Both the position numbers and the translations under genes were made by a program. The notes beneath the pieces are model-generated. The model ran no database searches, was not told where the DNA came from, and was given only the letters and a program-made list of their open reading frames with translations. Shown in pieces: positions 54,410 through 64,000 of a stretch of DNA of 64,000 nt. Source of the stretch: Xenopus tropicalis (lineage: Eukaryota > Chordata > Amphibia > Anura > Pipidae); contig NC_030680.2 of NCBI RefSeq assembly GCF_000004195.4, positions 150,020,045 to 150,084,044 of the forward strand. The letters run 5' to 3'. The first letter of the stretch is position 1. The number at the start of each line of letters is the position of its first letter.

Positions 54410-57207
54410 GGAACAGCCTCCTAAGTTTGCCCATAGCCTGTACAGAGAGATACCATAAAACTATGGCACATAGGGATTCCCCTGTACTAAGCACAATTCA
54501 GCAGGAACAGCCTCCTAAGTTTGCCCATAGCCTGTACAGAGAGATACCATAAAACTATGGCACATAGGGATTCCCCTGTACTAAGCACAATTCAGCAGGA
54601 ACAGCCCCCTAAGTTTGCCCATAGCCTGTACAGAGAGATACCATAAAACTATGGCACATAGGGATTCCCCTGTACTAAGCACAATTCAGCAGGAACAGCC
54701 CCCTAAGTTTGCTCATAGCCTGTACAGAGAGATACCATAAAACTATGGCACATAGGGATTCCCCTGTACTAAGCACAATTCAGCAGGAACAGCCCCCTAA
54801 GTTTGCTCATAGCCTGTACAGAGAGATACCATAAAACTATGGCACATAGGGATTCCCCTGTACTAAGCACAATTCAGCAGGAACAGCCCCCTAAGTTTGC
54901 TCATAGCCTGTACAGAGAGATACCATAAAACTATGGCACATAGGGATTCCCCTGTACTAAGCACAATTCAGCAGGAACAGCCCCCTAAGTTTGCTCATAG
55001 CCTGTACAGAGAGATACCATAAAACTATGGCATATAGGGATTCCCCTGTACTAAGCACAATTCAGCAGGAACAGCCCCCTAAGTTTGCTCATAGCCTGTA
55101 CAGAGAGATACCATAAAACTATGGCACATAGGGATTCCCCTGTACTAAGCACAATTCAGCAGGAACAGCCCCCTAAGTTTGCTCATAGCCTGTACAGAGA
55201 GATACCATAAAACTATGGCACATAGGGATTCCCCTGTACTAAGCACAATTTAGCAGGAACAGCCCCCTAAGTTTGCTCATAGCCTGAACAGAAAGATACC
55301 ATAAAACTATGGCACATAGGGATTCCCCTGTACTAAGCACAGTTCAGCAGGAACAGCCCCCTAAGTTTGCTCATAGCCTGTAGAGAGAGATACCATAAAA
55401 CTATGGCACATAGGGATTCCCCTGTACTAAGCACAGTTCAGCAGGAACAGCCCCCTAAGTTTGCGCATAGCCTGTACAGAGAGATACCATAAAACTATGG
55501 CAGCATAGGGATTCCCCTGTACTAAGCACAGTTCAGCAGGAACAGCCCCCTAAGTTTGCTCATAGCCTGTACAGAGAGATACCATAAAACTATGGCACAT
55601 AGGGATTCCCCTGTACTAAGCACAATTCAGCAGGAACAGCCCCCTAAGCTTGCCCATAGCCTGTACAGAGAGATACCATAAAACTATGGCACATAGGGAT
55701 TCCCCTGTACTAAGCACAATTCAGCAGGAACAGCCCCTAAGTTTGCTCATAGCCTGTACAGAGAGATACCATAAAACTATGGCACATAGGGATTCCCCTG
55801 TACTAAGCACAATTCAGCAGGAACAGCCCCCTAAGTTTGCTCATAGCCTGTACAGAGAGATACCATAAAACTATGGCACATAGGGATTCCCCTGTACTAA
55901 GCACAATTCAGCAGGAACATCCCCCTAAGTTTGCTCATAGCCTGTACAGAGAGATACCATAAAACTATGGCACATAGGGATTCCCCTGTACTAAGCACAA
56001 TTCAGCAGGAACATCCCCCTAAGTTTGCTCATAGCCTGTACAGAGAGATACCATAAAACTATGGCACATAGGGATTCCCCTGTACTAAGCACAATTCAGC
56101 AGGAACATCCCCCTAAGTTTGCTCATAGCCTGTACAGAGAGATACCATAAAACTATGGCACATAGGGATTCCCCTGTACTAAGCACAATTCAGCAGGAAC
56201 AGCCCCCTAAGTTTGCTCATAGCCTGTACAGAGAGATACCATAAAACTATGGCACATAGGGATTCCCCTGTACTAAGCACAATTCAGCAGGAACAGCCCC
56301 CTAAGTTTGCCCATAGCCTGTACAGAGAGATACCATAAAACTATGGCACATAGGGATTCCCCTGTACTAAGCACAATTCAGCAGGAACAGCCCCCTAAGT
56401 TTGCCCATAGCCTGTACAGAGAGATACCATAAAACTATGGCACATAGGGATTCCCCTGTACTAAGCACAATTCAGCAGGAACATCCCCCTAAGTTTGCTC
56501 ATAGCCTGTACAGAGAGATACCATAAAACTATGGCACATAGGGATTCCCCTGTACTAAGCACAATTCAGCAGGAACATCCCCCTAAGTTTGCTCATAGCC
56601 TGTACAGAGAGATACCATAAAACTATGGCACATAGGGATTCCCCTGTACTAAGCACAATTCAGCAGGAACATCCCCCTAAGTTTGCTCATAGCCTGTACA
56701 GAGAGATACCATAAAACTATGGCACATAGGGATTCCCCTGTACTAAGCACAATTCAGCAGGAACAGCCCCCTAAGTTTGCTCATAGCCTGTACAGAGAGA
56801 TACCATAAAACTATGGCACATAGGGATTCCCCTGTACTAAGCACAATTCAGCAGGAACAGCCCCCTAAGTTTGCCCATAGCCTGTACAGAGAGATACCAT
56901 AAAACTATGGCACATAGGGATTCCCCTGTACTAAGCACAATTCAGCAGGAACAGCCCCCTAAGTTTGCCCATAGCCTGTACAGAGAGATACCATAAAACT
57001 ATGGCACATAGGGATTCCCCTGTACTAAGCACAATTCAGCAGGAACAGCCCCCTAAGTTTGCTCATAGCCTGTACAGAGAGATACCATAAAACTATGGCA
57101 CATAGGGATTCCCCTGTACTAAGCACAATTCAGCAGGAACAGCCCCCTAAGTTTGCTCATAGCCTGTACAGAGAGATACCATAAAACTATGGCACATAGG
57201 GATTCCC
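54410..57207 (+). repeat. 94-bp satellite, array 2 (about 30 copies)
   Basis: It has the same unit and orientation as 35540-36345. Variants aacatcccccta versus aacagccccct form a block pattern: three consecutive 'catc' units near 55916, 56010 and 56104 recur near 56482, 56576 and 56670. This points to a six-unit (about 566-bp) duplication. The acagttcagc variant is restricted to about 55340-55530. Confidence 0.95.
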
Positions 57208-57251
57208 CCGTTGTATAGTTTTTTACAGCTATATATATAAAAAGACACAAG

Positions 57252-57321
57252 ATAGATAGATAGATAGATAGATAGTGAGAGAGAGAGAGAGAGAGATAGA
57301 TAGACTGACAGACAGACAGAC

Positions 57322-57374
<53 letters not shown>
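57252..57374 (+). repeat. Compound (GATA)n-(GAGA)n-(GACA)n microsatellite
   Basis: About seven GATA, then a GA run, GATA, five GACA-type units and about 16 GATA. The minus strand reads as Ser/Leu/Ile/Tyr repeats in a 144-codon frame that is not a gene. Confidence 0.95.
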
Positions 57375-58969
57375 CTGTAAAGCCCGTAATACTGTATATA
57401 TGAAGGAATAATAAAGGGAAGGAGTAGCAGAGTAGGAATGAGACTGTATATAAAGGTTTCAGACTGTGAGCCCCCCCCCCCCCCCCCCCCCGTTCCTAAC
57501 GCTCCTGTTTCAGACCTTTGGCCACAGTTGCCGTTGCCGCTAACAAGGAGCATTTAGAGATGACATTAAGCCCATTTGGCTAATGATTTATGACGGGCCT
57601 GCCAGGGTAGCACTTGGAAGCCCTTCCATCCAATCGACTCTCCCCTAATCTCAAAGCTTTTAGCGCTGCCGGAGACTCTCAGCCCATGGAGGGGCCGCCA
57701 CGCAGGCACGGGGGTTACCATAACGATATGTGCAAGGCCTAACGCATTTAGACGTATTTATGGCGAGCAATTTGAGCGTTATTGTACGGCCCGAAACCTG
57801 AGCCCCGTGGGTTCTAACTCACAATCATACAATCTGACAGCTTTCAGGGACCTTGAAAGACCTCTTTCTTGGCTACTCGCAGCCCCAGATACGCCGCCAT
57901 GATGATATATGACTTATAAAAGGGGGAAATATTCACAAATAAAATATACGTATAACTGGGTATGGTGCCCGAAGGAAGTTTATTTAAGTTAATTCCATAT
58001 ATTTTGCTGAAATTGTTTTGTTTTTCCATAAACCAGCCCTTCCTCCCCTGAAAACAGTGCAGTTGAGATGCTGAGCTCTGTATAAACAAACCCCCGTAGC
58101 CTTTAATAGGCTTTATGATAAGGGGACACATTATACGGAGGGCTTATATAATTGTTTTACTAACCTGCTTCTTCACAACAGTGACTCTGCAGTGCCAGTT
58201 CAATTGAGATACTGAGCTCTGTATAAACAAATTCCTTTCCCAAAACTGTAGCCTATAGAATGCTTTGAGATAAGGGGAAACATTATGCAGAGGGCTTATA
58301 TAATTGTTTTAATAACCTAAAGTGGTTTTGATTTCTTAACCAGAAAAAGCACCACAGTATAAACAGCAGGTAGAAAGTTTGGCGCAAATTAATTGAGCTC
58401 ACACTGAAAATGAGGGTATACTTGCCCTTTAATGCTCCCAGTAGAATCGCATTTAATGGTATTCAGCAGAAAAACAATTTCCAATAACAAATACGGGACG
58501 TCAGAACCCCGCGCGAGTCCCACATGATCCCAAGCAGGGCTCGGGGCGCCCAATACATCCATATTATTTATTAAAAAAATGTCACAATAAATAAATCACA
58601 AAACCCAAAGCTCATCAGCATTTTATCCATCGCCCGGCGCAGATAAAAGACCCGGCTGCAGAAAAGCCATTAAACATAAAGTGCAGTAAATCAATAAATA
58701 GCCGGAACCATAAATAAACACAAACACTTTCAAGTCTGACAGAGAATGAAAATTATACAGAAATCCATTTACATATCAGTTTATTTCTATACACCCCCCC
58801 CCCCGAGCCACAATGTGTTTGTCCAACGGAATCACTAAGAATGAGGAGGGTTAGACCATAGGGAATGAAATGGGGGGGTTGGAGCAGCACTAGGTATTAT
58901 TGCTATAGGGTTGCCCCAATAATTACTTACTTACCCCACTTACTGCACCATGTGGGGCTCAAAGTTCCC
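57375..58969. other. Single-copy intron; two possible conserved non-coding stretches
   Basis: A poly-C tract is at 57471-57492. 57500-57860 is CpG-bearing and non-repetitive (gcgagcaatttgagcgttat). 58480-58790 is AT-rich with homeodomain-like words (attatttattaaaaaaatgt, gccattaaacataaagtgca). A short paralogous pair (gagctctgtataaacaaa at 58073 and 58214, with following gcttatataattgttttac) shows an old duplication of about 140 bp. No coding segment was found. Confidence 0.4.
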
Positions 58970-60440
58970 CTTAAAATTAACTTTTAGTCTGTTATAGAAT
59001 AACCCGTTCTAAGCAACATTTCAATTGGTCTTTATTATTTATTTGAGATCGTTTCCAAATTATTTGCCTTTTTTCCAACTCTTACCAGCTCTGTGAGGCT
59101 ACCATTTTATTGTTATACAGGTATAGGACCCATTATCCAGAATGCTTGGGACCTGATATTCCTGATAAGGGGTCTTTCCGTAATTTGGATCTCCATACCT
59201 TAAGTCTACTAAAGAATCAATAAAACATTAATTAAACCCTATGGGATTGTTTTGCCCCCAACAAGGATCTTAGTTGGGATCAAGTACAGGTACTGTTTTA
59301 TTATTACAGAGAAAAGGGAATCATTTAACCATTAAATAAACCCAATAGGGCTGTTCTGCCCCAATAAGGGGTAATTATATCTTAGTTGGGATCAAGTACA
59401 GGTACTGTTTTATTATTACAGAGAAAAGGGAATCATTTAACCATTAAATAAACCCAATAGGGCTGTTCTGCCCCAATAAGGGGTAATTATATCTTAGTTG
59501 GGATCAAGTACAGGTACTGTTTTATTATTACAGAGAAAAGGGAATCATTTAACCATTAAATAAACCCAATAGGGCTGTTCTGCCCCAATAAGGGGTAATT
59601 ATATCTTAGTTGGGATCAAGTACAGGTACTGTTTTATTATTACAGAGAAAAGGGAATCATTTAACCATTAAATAAACCCAATAGGGCTGTTCTGCCCCAA
59701 TAAGGGGTAATTATATCTTAGTTGGGATCAAGTACAGGTACTGTTTTATTATTACAGAGAAAAGGGAATCATTTTACCATGAAATAAACCCAATAGGGCT
59801 GTTCTGCCCCAATAAGGGGTAATTATATCTTAGTTGGGATCAAGTACAGGTACTGTTTTATTATTACAGAGAAAAGGGAATAATTTAACCATTAAATAAA
59901 CCCAATAGGGCTGTTCAGCCCCAATAAGGGGTAATTATATCTTAGTTGGGATCAAGTACAGGTACTGTTTTATTATTACAGAGAAAAGGGAATCATTTAA
60001 CCATTAAATAAACCCAATAGGACTGTTCTGCCCCAATAAGGGGTAATTATATCTTAGTTGGGATCAAGTACAGGTACTGTTTTATTATTACAGAGAAAAG
60101 GGAATCATTTAACCATGAAATAAACCCAATAGGGCTGTTCTGCCCCCAATAAGGGGTAATTATATCTTAGTTGGGATCAAGTACAGGTACTGTTTTATTA
60201 TTACAGAGAAAAGGGAATCATTTAACCATTAAATAAACCCAATAGGGCTGTTCTGCCCCAATAAGGGGTAATTATATCTTAGTTGGGATCAAGTACAGGT
60301 ACTGTTTTATTACTGTTTTATTTATTAACCAGACAGCTGAAGAGCTGCTGAACAAAAAGCAAAATAATTCAAAAACCGCACATAATAGAAAATGAAGACC
60401 AATTGCAATTTGTTTCAGAATAGCACTCTGTACATGATAC
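58970..60440. mobile_element. T2-like MITE split by a palindromic MITE carrying a 112-bp array (copy 4)
   Basis: The left piece, 58970-59116, has ttctaagcaacatttcaatt and cagctctgtgaggctaccat. The right piece, 60322-60440, has accagacagctgaagagctg and atgaagaccaattgcaattt. Together they match the 19146-type MITE. Between, from 59117 (acaggtataggacccattat), lie ten reverse-oriented 112-bp units to about 60310. The right terminus of the inserted MITE is missing. Confidence 0.85.
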
Positions 60441-61020
60441 TTAGGGGCACATTTACTAAGCAATTATTAGATAAAGTCGGATTTTTTTTTTACATCAAGA
60501 TAATTTTGAGATTTACAAGAGGGTTTTCACCAGAACTCAATTTTTTCCCAGAAAAATTTGAGTTATTAATGTTTTTTTTTGTAAAATAAAAATTCGAGTC
60601 CTATGGAGGCTTAGAATAGTAGAAGAACTTAATCCCCTGATTGTTTTCAGTTTCACACCTTTCAAGGGAAAGTTAATCCTCTCATTGTTTCACCCAGTTT
60701 CCAGTGAAATTTAAACACATGATTGTTTTCCCAAGAATGAGCGCCAATGCTCCTAAAATGGCCGCCGGAGCACTTCCTGTCTGGGAAAAATGGAAAGGAT
60801 TCATGGAAACGAACTCAAATTTCTTCGAGTTTTGACAAAGCGTTCAACTCAAATAATTCGGGATTTAAAGTCGAAATTTTCGGATGAATGATTTCAGCAT
60901 TATTGTGACATTTTAGAATATCAGAAATGATTGTGGTTATTCTGAACCTGAGTTTTTCCCTTTCCTTCTCCTTTAAAATCCCAGATTCCCCCGTCCTCAC
61001 ATCTAAAGTGTTTGCTGAGA
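60441..61020. mobile_element. MITE-like segment (GGGGCACATTTACTAA) with echo of the 45-bp repeat
   Basis: The left end is taggggcacatttactaagc (60442), the inverse of the end at 26384. The body is AT-rich with aaaaatttgagttattaatg. At 60627-60735 lie two to three decayed units of the 45-bp repeat (cttaatcccctgattgtttt, aagttaatcctctcattgtt). The right end was not found. Confidence 0.55.
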
Positions 61021-61483
61021 ATGGGGGATTTGTTTTTTACTAAACAAGCAAATAAATGGGCGGCTAAATGCCTCGCAGTGTATATAATATCGGAATTCCT
61101 CGCCCCTGAACTTCGCTCTCAGTATTTGCCCCAAATCCGTATCTGACAAACAGTAAATTCCAGGAGCCGTCACATCGGCTTCAAGTAAAAAGAAAACATT
61201 TCCCAGAAACTAAATGTTCTGCTTATTGGCCGCAATGGGTCCAGTTGGAACTGCCCCCGGGGCATTAAAGTGCCCTGATAGTCACTATAAGCCATACAGC
61301 CCAGTTTCACACCCACTATATTCACCCCCCAATTACCCAATCAAAAACATTCTTTCATAAGGCAGAAAAAATAAACAGACTATGGGGATTTGAGGGGGCA
61401 GTTAGATTATATAGAATGTATCTCCGGCCGGAACATTTGCTATTTTAAAGTTGGGGTGTGTTCCCACTATAACTGGTTTAGAG
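61021..61483. other. Single-copy intron
   Basis: No gene was recognised. Confidence 0.35.
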
Positions 61484-62060
61484 CAGGGATCCTCAAACTA
61501 TGGCCCGCGGGCCCCCCAGGGGAATTTACCGGGCCCCCGCTGCGTCTTCACCCCCAGAACTAGGGGTAGGCAGAAGAGGCAGCTGCCCAGGGTGCAATGA
61601 TTAAGGGGCAGCAGGCAGGAGCCTCTCCTGCCTACCCATAGTCCTCCTCCTTTGTCATTGCCCGACTGCTTGTCATTAGCGGTGAAGGCAATGACCCGTC
61701 GCATTGCACCCCCACCCGGAACTGCGCATGCGCCAACGGGGAGGGGGGCGGGGAGGCAGGGTTTAAATGTGATAGGTCATTGCAGGTGCCTGGCAGCGGA
61801 GACAGAGGACTCAGTGGGGAACGGGATGGGGAGCTGAGAGGGAGGACGGACGGAGTGGGGAGAGGGAGGAACTGGGAGAGGGAGGACGGATGTAGTGGGG
61901 GGAGCTGGAAGAGGGAGGACTCAGCGGGCAGCAGGAGGCAGAAAAAGGCAGCAAATAATTCAAAAAGTATGATAAATAAATAATGAAGACCAATCAAAAA
62001 GTTGCTGAAAATGTGCCATTCTATAACATACTGAAAGTTAACTTAAAAGTGAACCACCCC
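61484..62060. mobile_element. hAT-like left end and T2-like right end
   Basis: At 61484 cagggatcctcaaactatgg followed by cccgcgggcc is the well-known terminus of a vertebrate hAT family. Its right end was not seen. 61950-62060 is a T2-like MITE right part (aataatgaagaccaatcaaa, ttctataacatactgaaagt). A purine-rich imperfect repeat (gggaggac) fills 61800-61925. Confidence 0.6.
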
Positions 62061-63430
62061 CCTAACCCCCCTTGCAGCCCCCCCCCCAACGTCCTCCCCC
62101 GAGCGCCCCTAAATTTAACGCATCAGGGGAGGAGCAGTCGGGCAGGGGGAGTGCCTGGGTCGGGTCTGGGCCGCCAGGGCCCACTGGGATTTTTCCCAGT
62201 GTCCCCGCGGCCCAGTCCGACCCTGCCCATAACCGACACTATTATTGTGGCTGCCAGTGGCGGATATAGGGCATATAGGGCATTTCTGCCCATTGCGGAG
62301 GGGTTGCTGGAAGTACGTGGGGCCTTTGCTTGTTTGTTTATTCCCAATATACAGCAGAGACAGAGTAAGCAGCCTCCCCACTCACTTTATTTGCACAGCT
62401 TGGAAGTAAAGTTTATTTTCCTTGACTAACACAATAAAATGGATTTGGAATCATTTCTTTGGGTGACAGGTCCCTTTTAATTTCCTGGTGTCCCAGCATG
62501 CTTAGTGTGTCTATAATGGCTGCCCTGAGTGCTGTAAAATGTCTCATGGGTGTTTGGGTGAAGTTCCCCTTTAATTATAAGAAAACCTTGATTTTGGGCT
62601 TTTTGGGTTAAATGGAATCAAAAAATCTATCCGTCAAGTCATCAGTTTTGTTCCATAACTAGGGTCCGACTGGGGGGGTGAAGGGCCCACTGGGGATCCC
62701 GCCCCAGGGGCCCTGAAGGTGCCCCTGCTGGCCATGTCCCCTAACTTCCCCCCACCCAGAGGCCCCTATCCCCCCTCACAGGGCCCCCCACCCAACATCC
62801 TCCCCTGAGCGCCCGTAAATTTAACACGTCAGGGGAGGAGCAGCTGGGCAGGGGGAGCGCTGGCAAGGGTCGGGTCTGGGCCGCCGCGACCCTCTAGAGC
62901 CGGGGCCCACCGGGATTTTTCCCAGTGGCCCAGTCCGACCCTGTCCATAACCGACATTGTATTATTGTGGCTGCCAGTGGTAGATATAGGGCATATACGG
63001 CATTTCTGCCCATTGCTGAAGGGGTTGCTGGGGTGAAGGGCCCACTGGGGATCCCCTGCAGGTGCCCCCGCGGGTCACGTCCCCAAACTTCCCCCAACCC
63101 AGGGGCCCCCCTTGCAGGGCCCCCACCCAACGTCCTCCCCTGAGCGCCTGCATGAGGGGAGGAGCAGTCGGGCAGGGGGAGTGCCGGCAAGGGTCGGGTC
63201 TGGGCCGCCGGGACCTTCTAGAGCCGGGTGGCCCAGTCCAACCCTGCCCATAACCGACACTGTATTATTGTGGCTGCCAGTGGCGGATATAGGGCATATA
63301 GGGCATTTCTGCCCATTGCGGAGGGGTTGCTGGGAGTGCGTGGGGCCTTTGCTTGTTTGTTTATTCCCAATATACAGCAGAGACAGAGTAAGCAGCCTCC
63401 CCACTCACTTTATTTGCACAGCTTGGAAGC
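62040..63430 (+). repeat. Segmental triplication containing hAT-like elements
   Basis: The block with ctgccagtggcggatatagg, gcatttctgcccattgcgga and ttattcccaatatacagcag occurs at about 62250-62408 and 63272-63430. A shorter copy lies at 62965-63035. Each is preceded by the right part of a GTCGGACTG hAT-like element (gggtcgggtctgggccgcc). The copies therefore duplicated element and flank together. Confidence 0.85.
62660..62943 (+). mobile_element. Short hAT-like element, 284 bp, perfect 8-bp target duplication
   Basis: The element runs from tagggtccgactgggggggt to ggcccagtccgaccctg. It is flanked by tccataac at 62652-62659 and tccataac at 62944-62951. It belongs to the same family as 21432-21694, and its first base has changed from c to t. 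Confidence 0.9.
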
Positions 63431-64000
63431 ATTTTATAGGCGAATGATAAACCGGGAAGCGGCGGCGATTGTGCGTTTCTGATGGGAATTATCTGTGTTC
63501 AATTAAGGATCTGAGCGCAATATCCTAATCTTGTCATTTAACTTTCCAACCCGGTCGGCAGCCATCGCCCATTCCGCCCGCCATTCCGCTCCGGATTTGC
63601 TACGTATTGATGGGTTTTAATGCGTTTAAAATGGGATTCCGCCGCGCATCATTAAGCGCCTTCCCCCCAATGGTACGTTCCGACTTGGCGTTTAGCACGG
63701 GCGCCGGATTCTCTGCAGTTTCCGCAGGACAAAAAGAAAAAACGTAGGAGCGAAATAAACCGCCCCCCCCCCAAGGTGGTCCCTGCCCCCTCGCCATCGA
63801 TTTGCCGAGACAAGGACTTTGCTGTCCAAAAGGCAACCGAGCGGAAATCTCGCAGACCGCGTTGTTCATTCAAGGGGGAAATGAACCGCGAGGAAAAATT
63901 GATTTCAGGGCCTTTTTGGTGTTGGGCCCGACCCTCTCAGGAATACACTGCGGCAAAAGCAATGAGCTAAAGGGGAGATTAAACCTGCTCTTTCCCTAAA
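63431..64000. other. Single-copy, CpG-rich segment; possible conserved non-coding DNA
   Basis: Non-repetitive, with many CpG and AT-rich homeodomain-like strings (gttcaattaaggatctgagc, attgatgggttttaatgcgt). No coding segment or splice pair was found. A poly-C tract lies at 63763-63772. Confidence 0.3.

Noticed and set aside
57119..57553. 144-codon minus-strand frame
   Set aside because: Spans a GATA microsatellite and the end of the 94-bp array.
53401..64000. Preceding cacna2d3 exon (end of the VWA domain)
   Set aside because: Searched by eye for the expected Met-Ala-Cys region with a phase-1 donor on the minus strand; not found.

Overview
The window is vertebrate nuclear DNA, most likely from a pipid frog (Xenopus, probably X. 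tropicalis). The reasons are split exons with GT-AG borders, no bacterial-style gene packing, and several short DNA transposons of Xenopus type: T2-like MITEs with TTAA and TTAAAGGRR ends, palindromic MITEs, hAT-like elements with 8-bp target duplications, a Tc1 copy and a CR1-like LINE tail. No database search was possible, so the species is an inference.

The only gene I can support is an internal part of cacna2d3 (voltage-gated calcium channel auxiliary subunit alpha2delta-3) on the minus strand. Five consecutive coding exons are visible, in transcript order: 53400-53267 (134 bp), 40753-40736 (an 18-bp microexon), 22712-22641 (72 bp), 18996-18916 (81 bp) and 15244-15170 (75 bp). They join in frame, have GT/AG borders, and encode about 126 residues of the first Cache domain, just after the VWA domain. 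The microexon adds six residues (LPQAQK) and sits alone between introns of 12.5 kb and 18.0 kb. The previous exon (end of the VWA domain) and the following ones lie outside the window or were not recognised.

The rest is intron, and tandem repeats dominate it: adding up the arrays listed below gives roughly 27 kb of the 64 kb. Layout: 0.6-5.2 kb, 255-, 300- and 33-bp repeats; 6.4-7.1 and 11.2-13.35 kb, two arrays of one 134/135-bp satellite; 8.3-9.6 kb, AT-rich 36-bp repeat; 14.2-14.7 kb, 44-bp repeat; 17.7-18.7 kb, 17-bp repeat; 24.1-26.2 kb, 11-bp repeat; 26.8-29.4 kb, 66-bp repeat split by a hAT-like element that carries its own 30-bp array; 32.6-35.3 kb, 45-bp repeat; 35.5-36.3 and 54.4-57.2 kb, two arrays of one 94-bp repeat; 36.6-39.1 kb, a 69/104-bp repeat that reverses orientation halfway, making a giant palindrome; 41.8-43.2 kb, 48-bp repeat; 45.1-46.9 kb, 51-bp repeat; and four copies of a palindromic MITE with an internal 112-bp array (30.8, 39.6, 48.6-50.9 and 59.1 kb), one of them interrupted by a dead Tc1 element.

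The long open reading frames in the window come from tandem arrays whose period is a multiple of three or avoids stops; none looks like a real protein. The most rewarding observations are the microexon and its position in the Cache fold, the orientation-switching satellite palindrome, and the recurrent growth of tandem arrays inside DNA transposons, with insertion events that can be read exactly against empty-site copies in the same window.
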